Source of the DNA: Porphyra umbilicalis
Lineage: Eukaryota > Rhodophyta > Bangiophyceae > Bangiales > Bangiaceae
Assembly (NCBI GenBank): GCA_002049455.2
Contig: KV918814.1
Location: forward strand, 1-64,000
DNA: 64,000 nt
Reading direction: 5' to 3'
Below are positions 22,077 through 31,962 of the stretch, in pieces; position 1 is the first letter of the stretch, and each line of letters opens with the position of its first letter. The notes under the pieces are model-generated. The model saw only the letters and a list, made by a program, of their open reading frames with translations. It searched no databases and was not told where the DNA came from. The translations under genes were made by a program, and so were the position numbers.

Positions 22077-24338
22077 ATGGCGTCGGACGTGGCTGCTTCT
22101 GTCCTACCTGGTGTCTCTGCGGCGGACTTTGACGTGCCGTCTGCCACCCTTGCTGCACAGTACGTTGGGAGTCCTCTGCCGTAGAGTGGCTGGTGGTCAC
22201 CCGGTGGGGCTGCTGCGACTCGTGCTCTGTACACCTCGTCGGCGCTTTGTTCGCTTTTTTTTTTCCCCGGCCGACAGCTTTCTTACTTGACCTCGTCCTA
22301 CTCGCCTCTCCCCTGTCGCTGATCTGTTTCTGCCTTGCGCATGTGCTGCGTCTGCCTGCGCTGCCTGCCCGTACCAGATGCCGAGATGTGGCCAAGCAAC
22401 TCTTTGAGCAGCAGTCGGCTGTGGCGGTGGGCCTTGCCCCCGACGCCCCCCTCCCCAGCGTCACGGTCGCGGCGACGGGCAGCTGCGGCCGCGCCGGCGG
22501 CGTCCCGATTGGCCCGTTGTGCAGCCTCGCCGTTGAGCCGACCGTCGACGATGACGTGCTGTGGCAAGCGCTCGAGCTCCGCACCCGCCCGCTCGGCCGG
22601 TGGCTCCGCACCGAGCTGCTCGTTGCCGAGCGCCTCACGCAGCGCGCGGCGGCGCGACGGGCGTCGCGCGCCGTACGGCGGGGCGGCGCCGCACCCGGGG
22701 CGGGGGGGTGACGGCCGACGCGCGTGGTGCGGGGAGTGACTCGGACGCTTCCGGCGGTGGGGGTGTGGAGGAGGGTGAGGCGGCCGCCGCTGGCGCGCCG
22801 GCGCCGTCGCGCGCGGCCGCCGCCAAGGCCACCACTGGTGCGGCACGGGCCGGCGCCGTGGAGGGCGCCGTGCACCCGCGGCGCCGCCGCGTCCGCTTCA
22901 GTGATGGCGGCGACGGAGCAGGCGCCGACGCCTCGTCCTCAGAGCCAGACGGCGATGCGGAAGCAGACGGCGGCGGCGGCCGCCGCCGCGGCCGCCGGGA
23001 GGGCCCCGCCAGCGACGAGGACAGCGAGGAGATGGACGCGGTGTACGCCGAGTATGACCGCTGGGACGAGGACATTGACACGGAGGAGGAGGAAGCCGCG
23101 GCCGACGACGACGAGGGTGGCCTTGATGGCAGCGGGGAGGGCGACGATGACGACGACAATGACGATGACGACGACGACCAGGACGGCAGCAGCGATAGCG
23201 ACGAGGACGACGACACGGCCCGCGCCCGCCGTCGTGCCATGGCGTTTGACTCGGCATCCTCCTCTGACGGGGACGAGGCGGCGGCAGCGGCGGCGCAGAC
23301 GCCCCTCGCCGCCGCGCGCGCTGCGCGCGCGGCCAAACTCGCCGCCGTGGAAGCGGCGGGCGTGGCGGAAAAGCCGTGGCAGCTCCGCGGCGAAGTCGGC
23401 GCCCGCGACCGCCCCGCCGACGCGCTGCTCGACGCGGACGTGGCGCACGACGTGGCGGCCAAGGCGCGGCCGGTGCCGACAACGGCCACGACGGCGGCGA
23501 TTGAGGCGCTACTCCGCCGGCGGGTGGCCGACGCCCACTGGGACGATGTGGTGCCGCCGGTGCGTCTGACCGCCGCCGCCGCCGCCGCCGCCGACGGTGC
23601 GGCGGGGGGGGACAACGCGCGCCCCGACGTGTCGCAGCAGGCGCCGACCGAGGGCCTCGGCGACTTGTACGCTGCCGAGTATGTGGCGGCGCGGGAGCGC
23701 CTCGCAGCGTCGGTGGCGGCGGGGGGTGCGGACGGCACCGTCGCGCCCCCCCCCCCCCCCCCCCTCGAGTCGCCCGCCCAAGCCGACGTCAATGCGCAGT
23801 GGGCGGCGCTCTCCCGCAAGCTCGACTTGCTCTCCAACCTCCGCCTCCCCCCCGCAGATGTGGCACCCACCGACGGCGACGGGCGGACGGCGGCGCGCGA
23901 GGCGGCGGCCGCCGCGGCGGGCCTCCCCGCCCTCGCCGCCGAAGACGTGGTGCCCGAGGGCGTGTCGGACGCGGCGCTGCTCGCGCCGCAGGAGGTGCAC
24001 CGCCCCGCGACGGCGGCGCCGGCGGGCGAGCGGGAGCGCACCAAGGAGGAGCGCGCCGCCGCGCGGCGGCGCAAGAAGCGCCGGTCGGGGGGGGGGGGAG
24101 GCTGGCCGTCGAGTTTGGGGCGTCCGCGGGGGGGGGTGGTCCCGGCCGCAGCCGCAAGCGCCCACGTGCCGACGGGGGGGAGGGGGGGGAGAAGAAGGCC
24201 AAGGCGACCAGCAGCGCCGCCTTTTTCCGCGGCATGCAGGAGACGGTCGCGGCGGACATCCAGCGGAAGAAGGACAAGGCGGCGGGGCGGGGGGTGTCCA
24301 AGGCAACGATGGGGTCGGCCGCCACGTTTATGCGCTAG
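22077..24338 (+). CDS. MPP10: MPP10, U3 snoRNP / small-subunit processome protein
   Basis: Exon 1 is 22077-22159, then a 218-bp intron, then exon 2 from 22378. The exon 2 frame breaks twice at G runs (22702-22708 and 24087-24098). Reading across them gives about 680 aa ending at TAG 24336-24338. MPP10 works with IMP3/IMP4 on U3 snoRNA in pre-18S rRNA cleavage in the nucleolus. Diagnostic: EKPWQLRGEVGARDRPADAL at about 23368-23430, followed by HWDDVVPPV near 23535. Also fitting are a long acidic region (Asp/Glu/Ser, 22920-23270), RDVAKQLFEQQS at the N-terminus, LSRKLDLLSNLR, and a basic tail AFFRGMQETVAADIQRKKDK. The splice phase (2) is consistent. The frame breaks are most simply homopolymer length errors. 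Confidence 0.85.
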
Positions 24339-25713
24339 CGTTTATCCTATTCGGCTGCTTTGTTGTGGATAGAGTGGTGCTGCGGGCGTTGTGTCTGTCG
24401 GTCGTCGGTCCCGCGTCGGGCGCGAGGCCCGGCTTGGTGGACGCACCCGCCGGCCGCGCGGCCGTCGGGGGTTGCCCCTCCCCGCCCGCCCACACCTCCC
24501 CCCCCGCGCCCAGAGCGGCGACCGACTGGCGGCTGTGCCGGTTGGATGTGGCGGCCGCCGCCGCCGCCCCCGCACCCCGCCGCCGCCGCCCCCATACCCG
24601 CCGCCGCGACCGCGGGGCGGCCCGGCCAGACGTGGCGCGCCGGCCTTGCTGCCACCCCCGCGCCGGCCCACGTGTCGCTACGCGGGTCGGCCTTTGCAGG
24701 GCCGACGGCGGCGGCGGTGCGCTGGACCGCTGACGACCGGGAGCGCCGCGGCGCCGAGGGGCACCCGCCGCACGCAGGGGGGGGTGGCGGCGGCCGACGC
24801 GGCGGCACAGCCGGCCGCGGCGGCGGTTGCTGCCACCGGGACAGCCGGCGGGCGCGGCGCGGCGGCGGCCGTGGAGGCGTCGGCGGCCGTGCCGCACGGC
24901 TCGAGCGCAAGCAGAGGGAGCGCGGCGGGGTGCTGCCGCTCGACGGGGCGGGTGGAGGGGAGGCGCGGCGCGCGTCGCCCCGGCAGAGGCGTCGCTGGTC
25001 GATTCGGTGCGGGCGGCGGGGCGAGTCGTCCGCCCCCCTTTTTTGCTCTTCTTGTCGCGGAGCACACAGACGCGACCGCCACTCACGCGGCACACTCTCG
25101 GGCGCCCGAGGGGCACCAGCACGGGGGGTGGCGTTGGCGGCAGCCGACCCCAGTGGGGCTCCCCAACCCCCCCCGCGCACCGCCACAGCTCGGCGTCGAT
25201 GCGTTGGCCGTGGCGCTTCTTCCGCTGTTGCTTTTTTTTTTTCCAGAGTGCGTTTCACACCCGATTGCGGCGGCGGTCTGCGGCGCTGGCGCCCCCGAGG
25301 GACCCCTCGGGTGGGCGCACCGCCCGCCGCCGCGCCAGCCGCGCCGCCGCGCCGTCGCGCCGACCGACGCGCGGCGGTGCCGCGCGCCCGCCGTGCAATT
25401 CCGGCTGCCCACTGGCCGGCCGCGGCCGCCGCCGGTCGCCCTCCATCCCGGCGTCCGCGGTTGGGGCCGCCCCCCCCCCCCCCCCCCGAAAAAAAAAAAA
25501 AACGCCCGAAAACTTATGGCTTCTTCCATCTTCCATCAACGCACCGGATACGCACACACGCTCGCGGTGCTTCGCGCGCGCCTCTCCCGAGACGCGGCCC
25601 CCCGCGCGCGGCCTCGGGGCAGCGGCGCGCCTCTGCCCCCCGCCGCGCCCCCCGCCGCGTGTGGGTGCGGCGCGCGCCCGGTGCAACCGCCGCCACTGCA
25701 ACTTGGCCGCTCC

Positions 25714-25745
<32 letters not shown>

Positions 25746-26239
25746 CACCCACCCGCACGCCGCTGCCGGCCGTGCCGCCGCCGCCCCCGCCGGCCGCCGG
25801 CCGCCGCGCGCACCGCCGCGGCGCGTCGGCGGGGCCGCCGGCGGGTCTGCCCCCCCGCGCCGCGACCCGCGGGGGGGGGGGGGGCGCGGCCGGCACCGCC
25901 GCCGCGGGCGGGCGGCGGCGCCGCGTCAGCGGCGGGACCCGCTCGCCCCCGCCGGTCGTGCGCGCGCGCACCGCCCGCGCTTCCGTCCGCCCGCCCGCGC
26001 TCCCGTCCGCCCGCCCGCCCGCCCACCCGCCCGTGGAGGGTGCCACCCGTCGCCCGCACCCCCCCCCCCCCCTGGCGCGGCGGCGGCGCCCCCCCTCCCC
26101 CCCCCCCCGGACCGGACCGCCCGCCCGCCCGCCCGCCGGCGCTGCCGGGTGCGCGCGCGTGGCGGACCCCCCCCCCCCCCCACCCCCCCTCCCCCCGGCA
26201 CCGGTGGTGCCGCGCGCGGGTGCCACGGTGGCGGCGGCC
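24339..26239. other. GC-rich low-complexity region, possible unrecognised coding exon
   Basis: Between MPP10 and the first bZIP gene. A plus-strand frame from the ATG at 24547 reads as protein-like (WRAGLAATPAPAHVSLRGSA, then AVRWTADDRERRG) until a G run at 24777-24784. Ala-rich frames continue after it. A pyrimidine run ending in CAG near 25243 resembles a 3' splice site. No family is recognised, and the strand of any gene is uncertain because both strands are open. From 25460 to 26240 there are long C and G runs and one A14 run, which I regard as mostly non-coding. Confidence 0.3.
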
Positions 26240-26815
26240 ATGACGGGCGCCGTCCCCCCCGCGGGTGGGCGCCCGCGGTCGGCCGCGGGGGGGAACCCCC
26301 GCCGCCCCCCGTCGCCGGCAATGACGGGCCGGTGGGCGTCGGGCGGCCGCCGCCGCCGCCGCCGGCAACGGCAACGGCAACGGCGGTGGCGGCGGCCGGC
26401 CGCGCCGTCGACGCTGCCGCGGCCGCGACGCGGTTTGGCGGGGCGCCGCCCCCGCCGCCGCCGACGCGCGTCGGTGGGGGCGGGTGGGGGGGGGGGGGGG
26501 GGGGGGGCGGTGGCGGCGGTGGTGGGGGTGGGGGTGGGGGTGGGGGTGGGGGTGGGGGTAGGGGGGGGGGGGGGGTGGTGGCGGCTGCCAGCTCGACGCC
26601 CGCTTCCGCTCGTTTCGGGACGGGGTGTTGGCGTCGACGGACTTTCCGCTCCCGCAATCCTCGCCGTGCACGTCCGTGTCGACGTCGCCGGGGGCGCCCC
26701 GGGGGGTGGCGGCCATGCTCGGCGCCGCCGCCGGCGGCCGTCCCCGGTGGGCGCCCCTCCCAGACGGGCGCCCCGCGGCGGCCGTTGCGCACGGCGCGCC
26801 ACGGAATGGGAATGG

Positions 26816-26849
<34 letters not shown>

Positions 26850-27247
26850 ACGCAGCCGGAGGCGCCCTTTCGACGCGCGCGCCCCCCCCCGCGGTGGACC
26901 CCCCCCCCCCACGCGGCGGCCGCCGGTCGCCCCCCCCCCCCCCCCCCCACGGCGCTGCCGGCGGGGTCGGTGCCCCTCTCCCCGCTCATGATTCGGACCT
27001 TCCCCGAGTTTGGCCTCCTCCGCCGCTCCCCCCGCGCGCGCGCGTGGCTCCGCGCCGCGTTTGCGGCCAACGGGGCGCCCGTGCCGGCCGCACCCGCCGC
27101 GTATGGGGTGCCGGGGGGGGTCCACCCGGCCGCCATGGACGCCGCCGTGGCCGTCTCCCGCACCGTGCGGCTGCCGTCGGCGGGCGGTGGCGCCGAGGGG
27201 GGGGGGGGGGGGGGGGGGGCGCCAATGGCGACCACGGCGGTGGCGGC

Positions 27248-27309
<62 letters not shown>

Positions 27310-27935
27310 CGGTGGTGGGGATGGCGGCGGTGGGGGTGGCTTTGACGACGGCCTCGGCGCCATCCTCTTCTCCTACACCACCGCCTTTATCGCCGTGTCG
27401 GCGCCGCCGATTGGGGGGGACGATGCGGACATTGTGACGCTGCTGGCGGTGGCGGACGTGACGGTGGACAACCTGCCGGCCGCGTCGGCGGGCTCCTTTT
27501 GCGTGCCGACGGAAGCGCGGGCGGTGTTTGACCGCCGCACCGGCGAGTTCCTCTCCATCACCTCGTTGCCGCTCGGGGCGGCGGCGGCGGCGGCGCCCCC
27601 GCCGCCGAGCGGCAATGGCCACGGCGGCTGCCGCAGCGAGCCGCCGGCCGACGCGTACAAGCTGCAGTGGGAGTACTTTCAGCTCGGCGACTGTGCGCGG
27701 TGCCGCCCAACGTCCAGCCGCTGCCGCACCACCGTCACGAGCCTCGTGTGCAACCCGTCTTACCGCGCCGCGGGCGGCGCGGGCGGGTGGGCGCCCCCGC
27801 CACAACCCCCACCGCCCGCGGGGGAGGAGGCGGTCCCTCCCCCCCCCCGCCGGCGGCGGCCGCCGCCCCGTTTGTCCTCCTCTCCCGCATGGAGTGTGTG
27901 TTGCACGCGGCGGGCGGCGAGGCGCTCCCCCCACG

Positions 27936-27970
<35 letters not shown>

Positions 27971-28737
27971 CGCCGTCGCGGCCGCCGTCGCCGTTGCCGT
28001 TGCCGTTGCCGTTGCCGGTCGCGGCCACCGTCGGTGACGGGGTGTCGGCGGCGGCGGCGCTGACGCACGCGCTCGGGGGCCTCTTTGGCGTTGCCATTGG
28101 CCCGGCGCCGTCGTGGATGGAGGCGTGTGGGTTGCTCCCGTCGCCCCCGCCGTGCATGTCGCTCGTGCAAGAGTACCGGCCGGCGGGGGGGGGGGACGCG
28201 TCGCGCCTCCGCGCCCTCGCCGCGCGGCTCTTTGTGCCGCCCGCCCCGTGGCGGCCGCTCCGGGAGGCGGCCGCCCGCGGCGGGGGGGGGGGCGGTACCC
28301 TCTCTGGCAGTGGCGGCGGCGGCGGCGGCGGCGGCAGCGGTGGCGGTGGCGGCAGCGGCAGCAGCGGCGACGGCGGGGGGGTGGCAACGGCGGCGGCGGC
28401 GGTGGCGGCGGCGGTGGCGGCGGCGGCGGTGACGGTGGCTGGGCGGTGGCGGGCGTTGCGGGCGGCCGCCGCGACGCGCGCATTCGGCGGCGCAAGCTCG
28501 ACCTCAAAGACGTGGAGAGCGACAAGGAGAAGGAGCGCATCCTCCGCAACCGCGCGGCGGCGATGCGGAGCAACGCCAAGCGGCGGGACGCGCGCATTGC
28601 CAAGGCGGCGGCCAAGGCGGCGGCGGCACGTGCGGCGGCGGTGGAGGCGGGCGCCGTGGCGGAGGGGGCGGGGGAGGGGGGGGGGGGGGGGTGGGGGAGG
28701 GGGGGGGGGCAGACGACCCGCCGCCCCGCCACGGCTG
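26240..28737 (+). CDS. bZIP transcription factor, group-I-like (frame-interrupted)
   Basis: I infer one gene from protein-like segments that lie in order but in changing frames, separated by G/C runs. The segments are QLDARFRSFRDGVLASTDFP (26600), LSPLMIRTFPEFGLLRR (26980), AILFSYTTAFIAVSAPP (27358), DAYKLQWEYFQLGDCARC (27650), ECVLHAAGGEA (27893), LTHALGGLFGVAIGPAP (28060) and a C-terminal basic region. The last, ERILRNRAAAMRSNAKRR at about 28530-28585, aligns with the bZIP basic region of plant group I factors, whose pattern is RILANR-x-SAARS-x-x-RK. The invariant Asn and Arg are kept, but the usual K/R at the ninth position is Asn. The following helix is Ala-rich with few leucines, so the zipper looks weak. 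The start (ATG 26240) and the number of exons are uncertain. Confidence 0.5.
26521..26565 (+). repeat. (GGGGGT)n microsatellite
   Basis: About seven copies of the hexamer GGTGGG/GGGGGT next to a G run of about 20 bases, inside or at the edge of the bZIP gene's glycine-rich part. G-quadruplex potential is obvious. Confidence 0.8.
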
Positions 28738-30313
28738 AATCATTTATTGGGGGGGGGGTGGGGGGAGGGGCGTGGTTGGGGGGGTCCGCTCCACGCCCGC
28801 CGCGCCGACCTTTCCAAACCACCACCACCACCACGACCACCACCAGCCACACTGTCCACGGGAAGCAACCGGCGGGGCTGCGAGCGCCGGCGTGGCGCGC
28901 GGCGGCCCGTGGGGGGTGGCAGACGCCCGCCCCGTCACCCGCCGCCGCGTGTGGGCGCCCCCGCCGTCGACGCGTGGCGGGCGCCCCCCCCGCCCGGGCG
29001 CGGCCGCCCCGCCGCAAGCGCGGCCGCCCCGACGCGGCCCCGCCGCCCGACGGCCGACCGCGGCGGGGCGGGGCGGCCGCCCGTCGGGCGCCCGACGGGC
29101 CCGCCCGGTGGGCGGCGGGGGCGGCGGCGACCACAGACGTGGCGGGTGGCGCCCGCCCGTTTTTTTTTGTTCCTTTTTTTTTTTTTTTTTTTTCTCATTC
29201 CCGCCGTGCGCCCCGCCGCCGCCCCGTGCCCCGCGCCGCGCGTGCGCGCGCGCGGCGCCGCGCCCGTGGCCCGCCCGTGTATCGGCGCGCGCCGTGCGGT
29301 GCCGCCGAGGCGGTTGGGGGCCCGGCTGCGGAGCGGGTTTTTTTTGCCGCGGCCGCCTCGGCCGCGGCTGGGGCCGGGGCGGCCGCGTCGGGCGCCCTAC
29401 ACGGGCCCGCCCCCATGGCGGTCGCGCGCCGGCACTTTTCCCACTCTGGGTGTGACGACCGGCGGCGTGCGTGGGGCGGCGCAGGTCTGTGTGAAGCGCC
29501 GCCCGTCGTCGGCGTTGGCCGCTTGGGCTCTCACGGCGCAGGGGGCCCAGGGGGTTTTCCCCCCAAAGCACCCGCTCCGTGGGGGTTGATCCGCGCCCAA
29601 ACGCACGTGGCGCCAGCGCTGTTGCGCGCCGCACCGCCCCACCGCGCGCGTCGGTGCCCAGCGCCGTGCACGGGGCGCCGCACGGGGCGGCGTCGCGGGC
29701 CCCCGCGGACCGCGCCGCCGCGTCGAGGGCGGTGGTCGTCGGCCGCCGACGCGCCTCGCGGGTGGCGGTCGGGGGGTTGTACCGCACCGTCCCGCCAGCG
29801 CTCCCCGTCGTTTTGTTTTTTCCGTCGCCGTGGCCACGCGCGCGGCGGCGACCGCGTCGGCGCTGGGGGGGTGGCGCGGCCGCAGCGTGCGCGAGGCCCG
29901 TCAGAGGTGGCACAGGATGGTCATTAGAGGCTGCTTGGTGAACATTTGAAAAGTTTCAACGCCAAGTGGTTTCCCAGCACTGGCGTTCCGTGTTCCCCGT
30001 GCATAGGATACGCTGCAAACAGGCCCATGCTTGGAATTTTGAACGGGGGCGACCGCGCTCGCGCCTCCTCCGTCGACGAGCGTCGCCTGGCGCGCCCTCG
30101 CCCCCCACCCACGCCACCCGTAGCGGTGCTCCCCCACCGCTTCCCTGGGACCAAACCAACTTCCCCTCCCCCCCCGACAGCCCCCCCCCCCCCCCTCTCA
30201 CTCTACTCCCGTTCCACGACATTGACGCGCTCCCGTGGGGCTCTCCCACGGCCCAGGAGCCACGCCCCCCCGCTGCTTCTTTTTCTTCCTTGTGCCCCTC
30301 GTGTGGGTCGACC
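28738..30313. other. GC-rich intergenic region
   Basis: Downstream of the bZIP gene and upstream of the HAUS6-like gene. It contains a T-rich block (T9 and T20 runs at 29161-29193) and many CG-dense stretches, and then becomes more ordinary from 29920, where the promoter of the next gene should lie. No recognisable ORF; all long ORFs here are frame shadows. Confidence 0.4.
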
Positions 30314-31678
30314 ATGCCCCCCCCCCGCCCCCCCCCCCCCCCCCCCCGAGGAGCTCCTCTCTGCCCTCCTCTCTGCCCTCGGGGTCCCCCCCCCACGTTC
30401 ACCGGCCGCTACGGCGTCGCCCTCACGGCGGGCGCCCTCGACACGCGCAACGCGCGGCTCGGCTACGCCGCCCTCCACGCCCTCCTCGGCGCCGTCGACC
30501 CGGCCGGCACGGCCGCCGCCACGCGGAGCTCCTACCCGCCCGTCGACGCGGCCGCCGAGCGCGCCTTCTGCGCGTTTGTGGACGCGCGCCTGCGCGCGTT
30601 GGAGCGCGGGGGGGCGCTCCCGCGCGCCGGCTACGCCCGCCGCAGCGTGTGGGGGGGGCTCGGCGGCCCGCGCTTTGTCGCCCTCCTCCTCGACTTGGGC
30701 GCCGCCGCCGCGGCGGCGGTGCTGGAGCGCCACCCGTACCACAGCCCAGGGGGGGGGGGGGGGGCGGGGGCGTCGACACCGCCCCCACGTCGGGCGGCGG
30801 CGGCGGCGACGGCGGCGACGGCGGCGACGGCAACGGCAACGGCGACGGCGGCGCCGGTGACGACCCGGCGGGCCGCCTCGCCGCCACTGTCGCACGTGCC
30901 GCCGCCGACGCGGCGGCGACCGCCGCCGCCACCGCCGCCCTTACCGCCCGCCTCGACGCGGCGCGGCGGCGCACCGCCGTTGCAGCGGCAGCGACCGCCG
31001 CCGCCGCCGACCGGTCGGCGGCGGCGGGGCCCGCGGCGGCCGTGGCCGACGCGGCGGCCGCGGCGGCGGCCGCCGCCGCCGCCCTCACCGCCGCCGCCGA
31101 CCGGAGCGTCGCGGCGTGGGCGCCCGCCGGGGGGCCGGCGGCGGCGGTGGCGCCGCCGCCGCCCGTGCTGCCGCCGCTCGGGGGGGCGGGGGGGGGGCGG
31201 GCCCCGCCGGCGGCGGCAGCGGTGGCGGCGGCGACGGCGCCGTCGACGGGGCGGCCGCCCTCCACGCCACCGCCACCGCCCTACGCGACGCGGCCGGGCG
31301 CCTGGCAGCCGCCGCCGCCGCCGACGGCGGCGGCCATGACGACGGCCGCGACGGCGCCGCGGCCGCCGACGGGGCGGGGGCCCCCCCCCCGCCCCCCCCC
31401 CCGCGGCGGGGCGCCCCTTTGGGCCGACCCCCGCCGGCGCCGCCGCGCGCGGGTGGCTCGCCGCCGCCGCCACCGCCCGCCGCGCGGTCGCCGCGTCGGC
31501 GGCAGCGACGGGGGCGGCGGCGGGGGCGTCTGCCGCCGCCTCGGCGGCGGCGGCGGCGGCGGCGGCGCGCGCGGGGGGGCTCCCCCGCCTCGGCGCCGAC
31601 GATGAGGTCGTCCTCCCGCCGCGCGTGCGGCCGCCCCCGTGGGGGCGGTGGGACGCGCCGCCGGCGGTGGGGCCCTAG
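30314..31678 (+). CDS. HAUS6-like (augmin subunit 6 N-terminal domain) protein
   Basis: The start ATG at 30314 follows a C/T-rich leader. C runs at 30317-30347 and 30385-30394 shift the frame, so EELLSALLSALGV and TFTGRYGVALTAG lie in different frames. Further G runs break the second half, and the best end is TAG 31676-31678 after VVLPPRVRPPPWGRWDAP. The N-terminal ~130 residues fit the HAUS6 N-domain order: a short helix, then LGYAALHALLGAVDPAG, then YPPVDAAAERAFCAFVDARL, then a GGPRFVALLLDLG helix. In augmin, HAUS6 links the complex to gamma-tubulin for branched microtubule nucleation. The rest is Ala-rich and helical, consistent with coiled coil but of low information. I rely on pattern alone, so the call is tentative; an unrelated helical protein is possible. 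Confidence 0.45.
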
Positions 31679-31962
31679 TTTAGGGGGGGGGAGGGAGGGC
31701 TGGCACGCATGCGTGGGAAACAAGAGGGGAAAAAAAAAAAAAAAAAAGAAAAAGAAAAAAAAAAAAGGGGGAGGGGCCGCGCGCCATGCACGACCCGCGC
31801 GCGCGCCGCGCGGCCGCACCCCACACGCGGCGCGTTGGCGTGCCACCGCCGACGCCCCCGCCGCTGCCGGCGCGCCACGGCCCACACCCCCGCCGGGGCG
31901 CGCGCGGGAAGCGCCCCCCTCCCCCCCAGCCGGCACCACGGCGCGGCGCGCGTGATCCCTCC
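31679..31962. other. Convergent spacer with A-rich run
   Basis: Between the 3' ends of two converging genes. It contains an A-rich run (31730-31766) with few interruptions, and then CG-rich sequence. Confidence 0.5.

Noticed and set aside
14231-24098. Programmed ribosomal frameshifting in PAT1 and MPP10
   Set aside because: No slippery heptamer or pseudoknot pattern was apparent; the breaks coincide with simple G runs, so assembly error is the simpler reading. Left open under findings.
24360-29927. Very long ORFs on both strands (up to about 1,200 codons)
   Set aside because: In sequence this GC-rich stop codons are rare; most of these frames are Arg/Pro/Gly noise on the antisense or shifted frame of the segments described.
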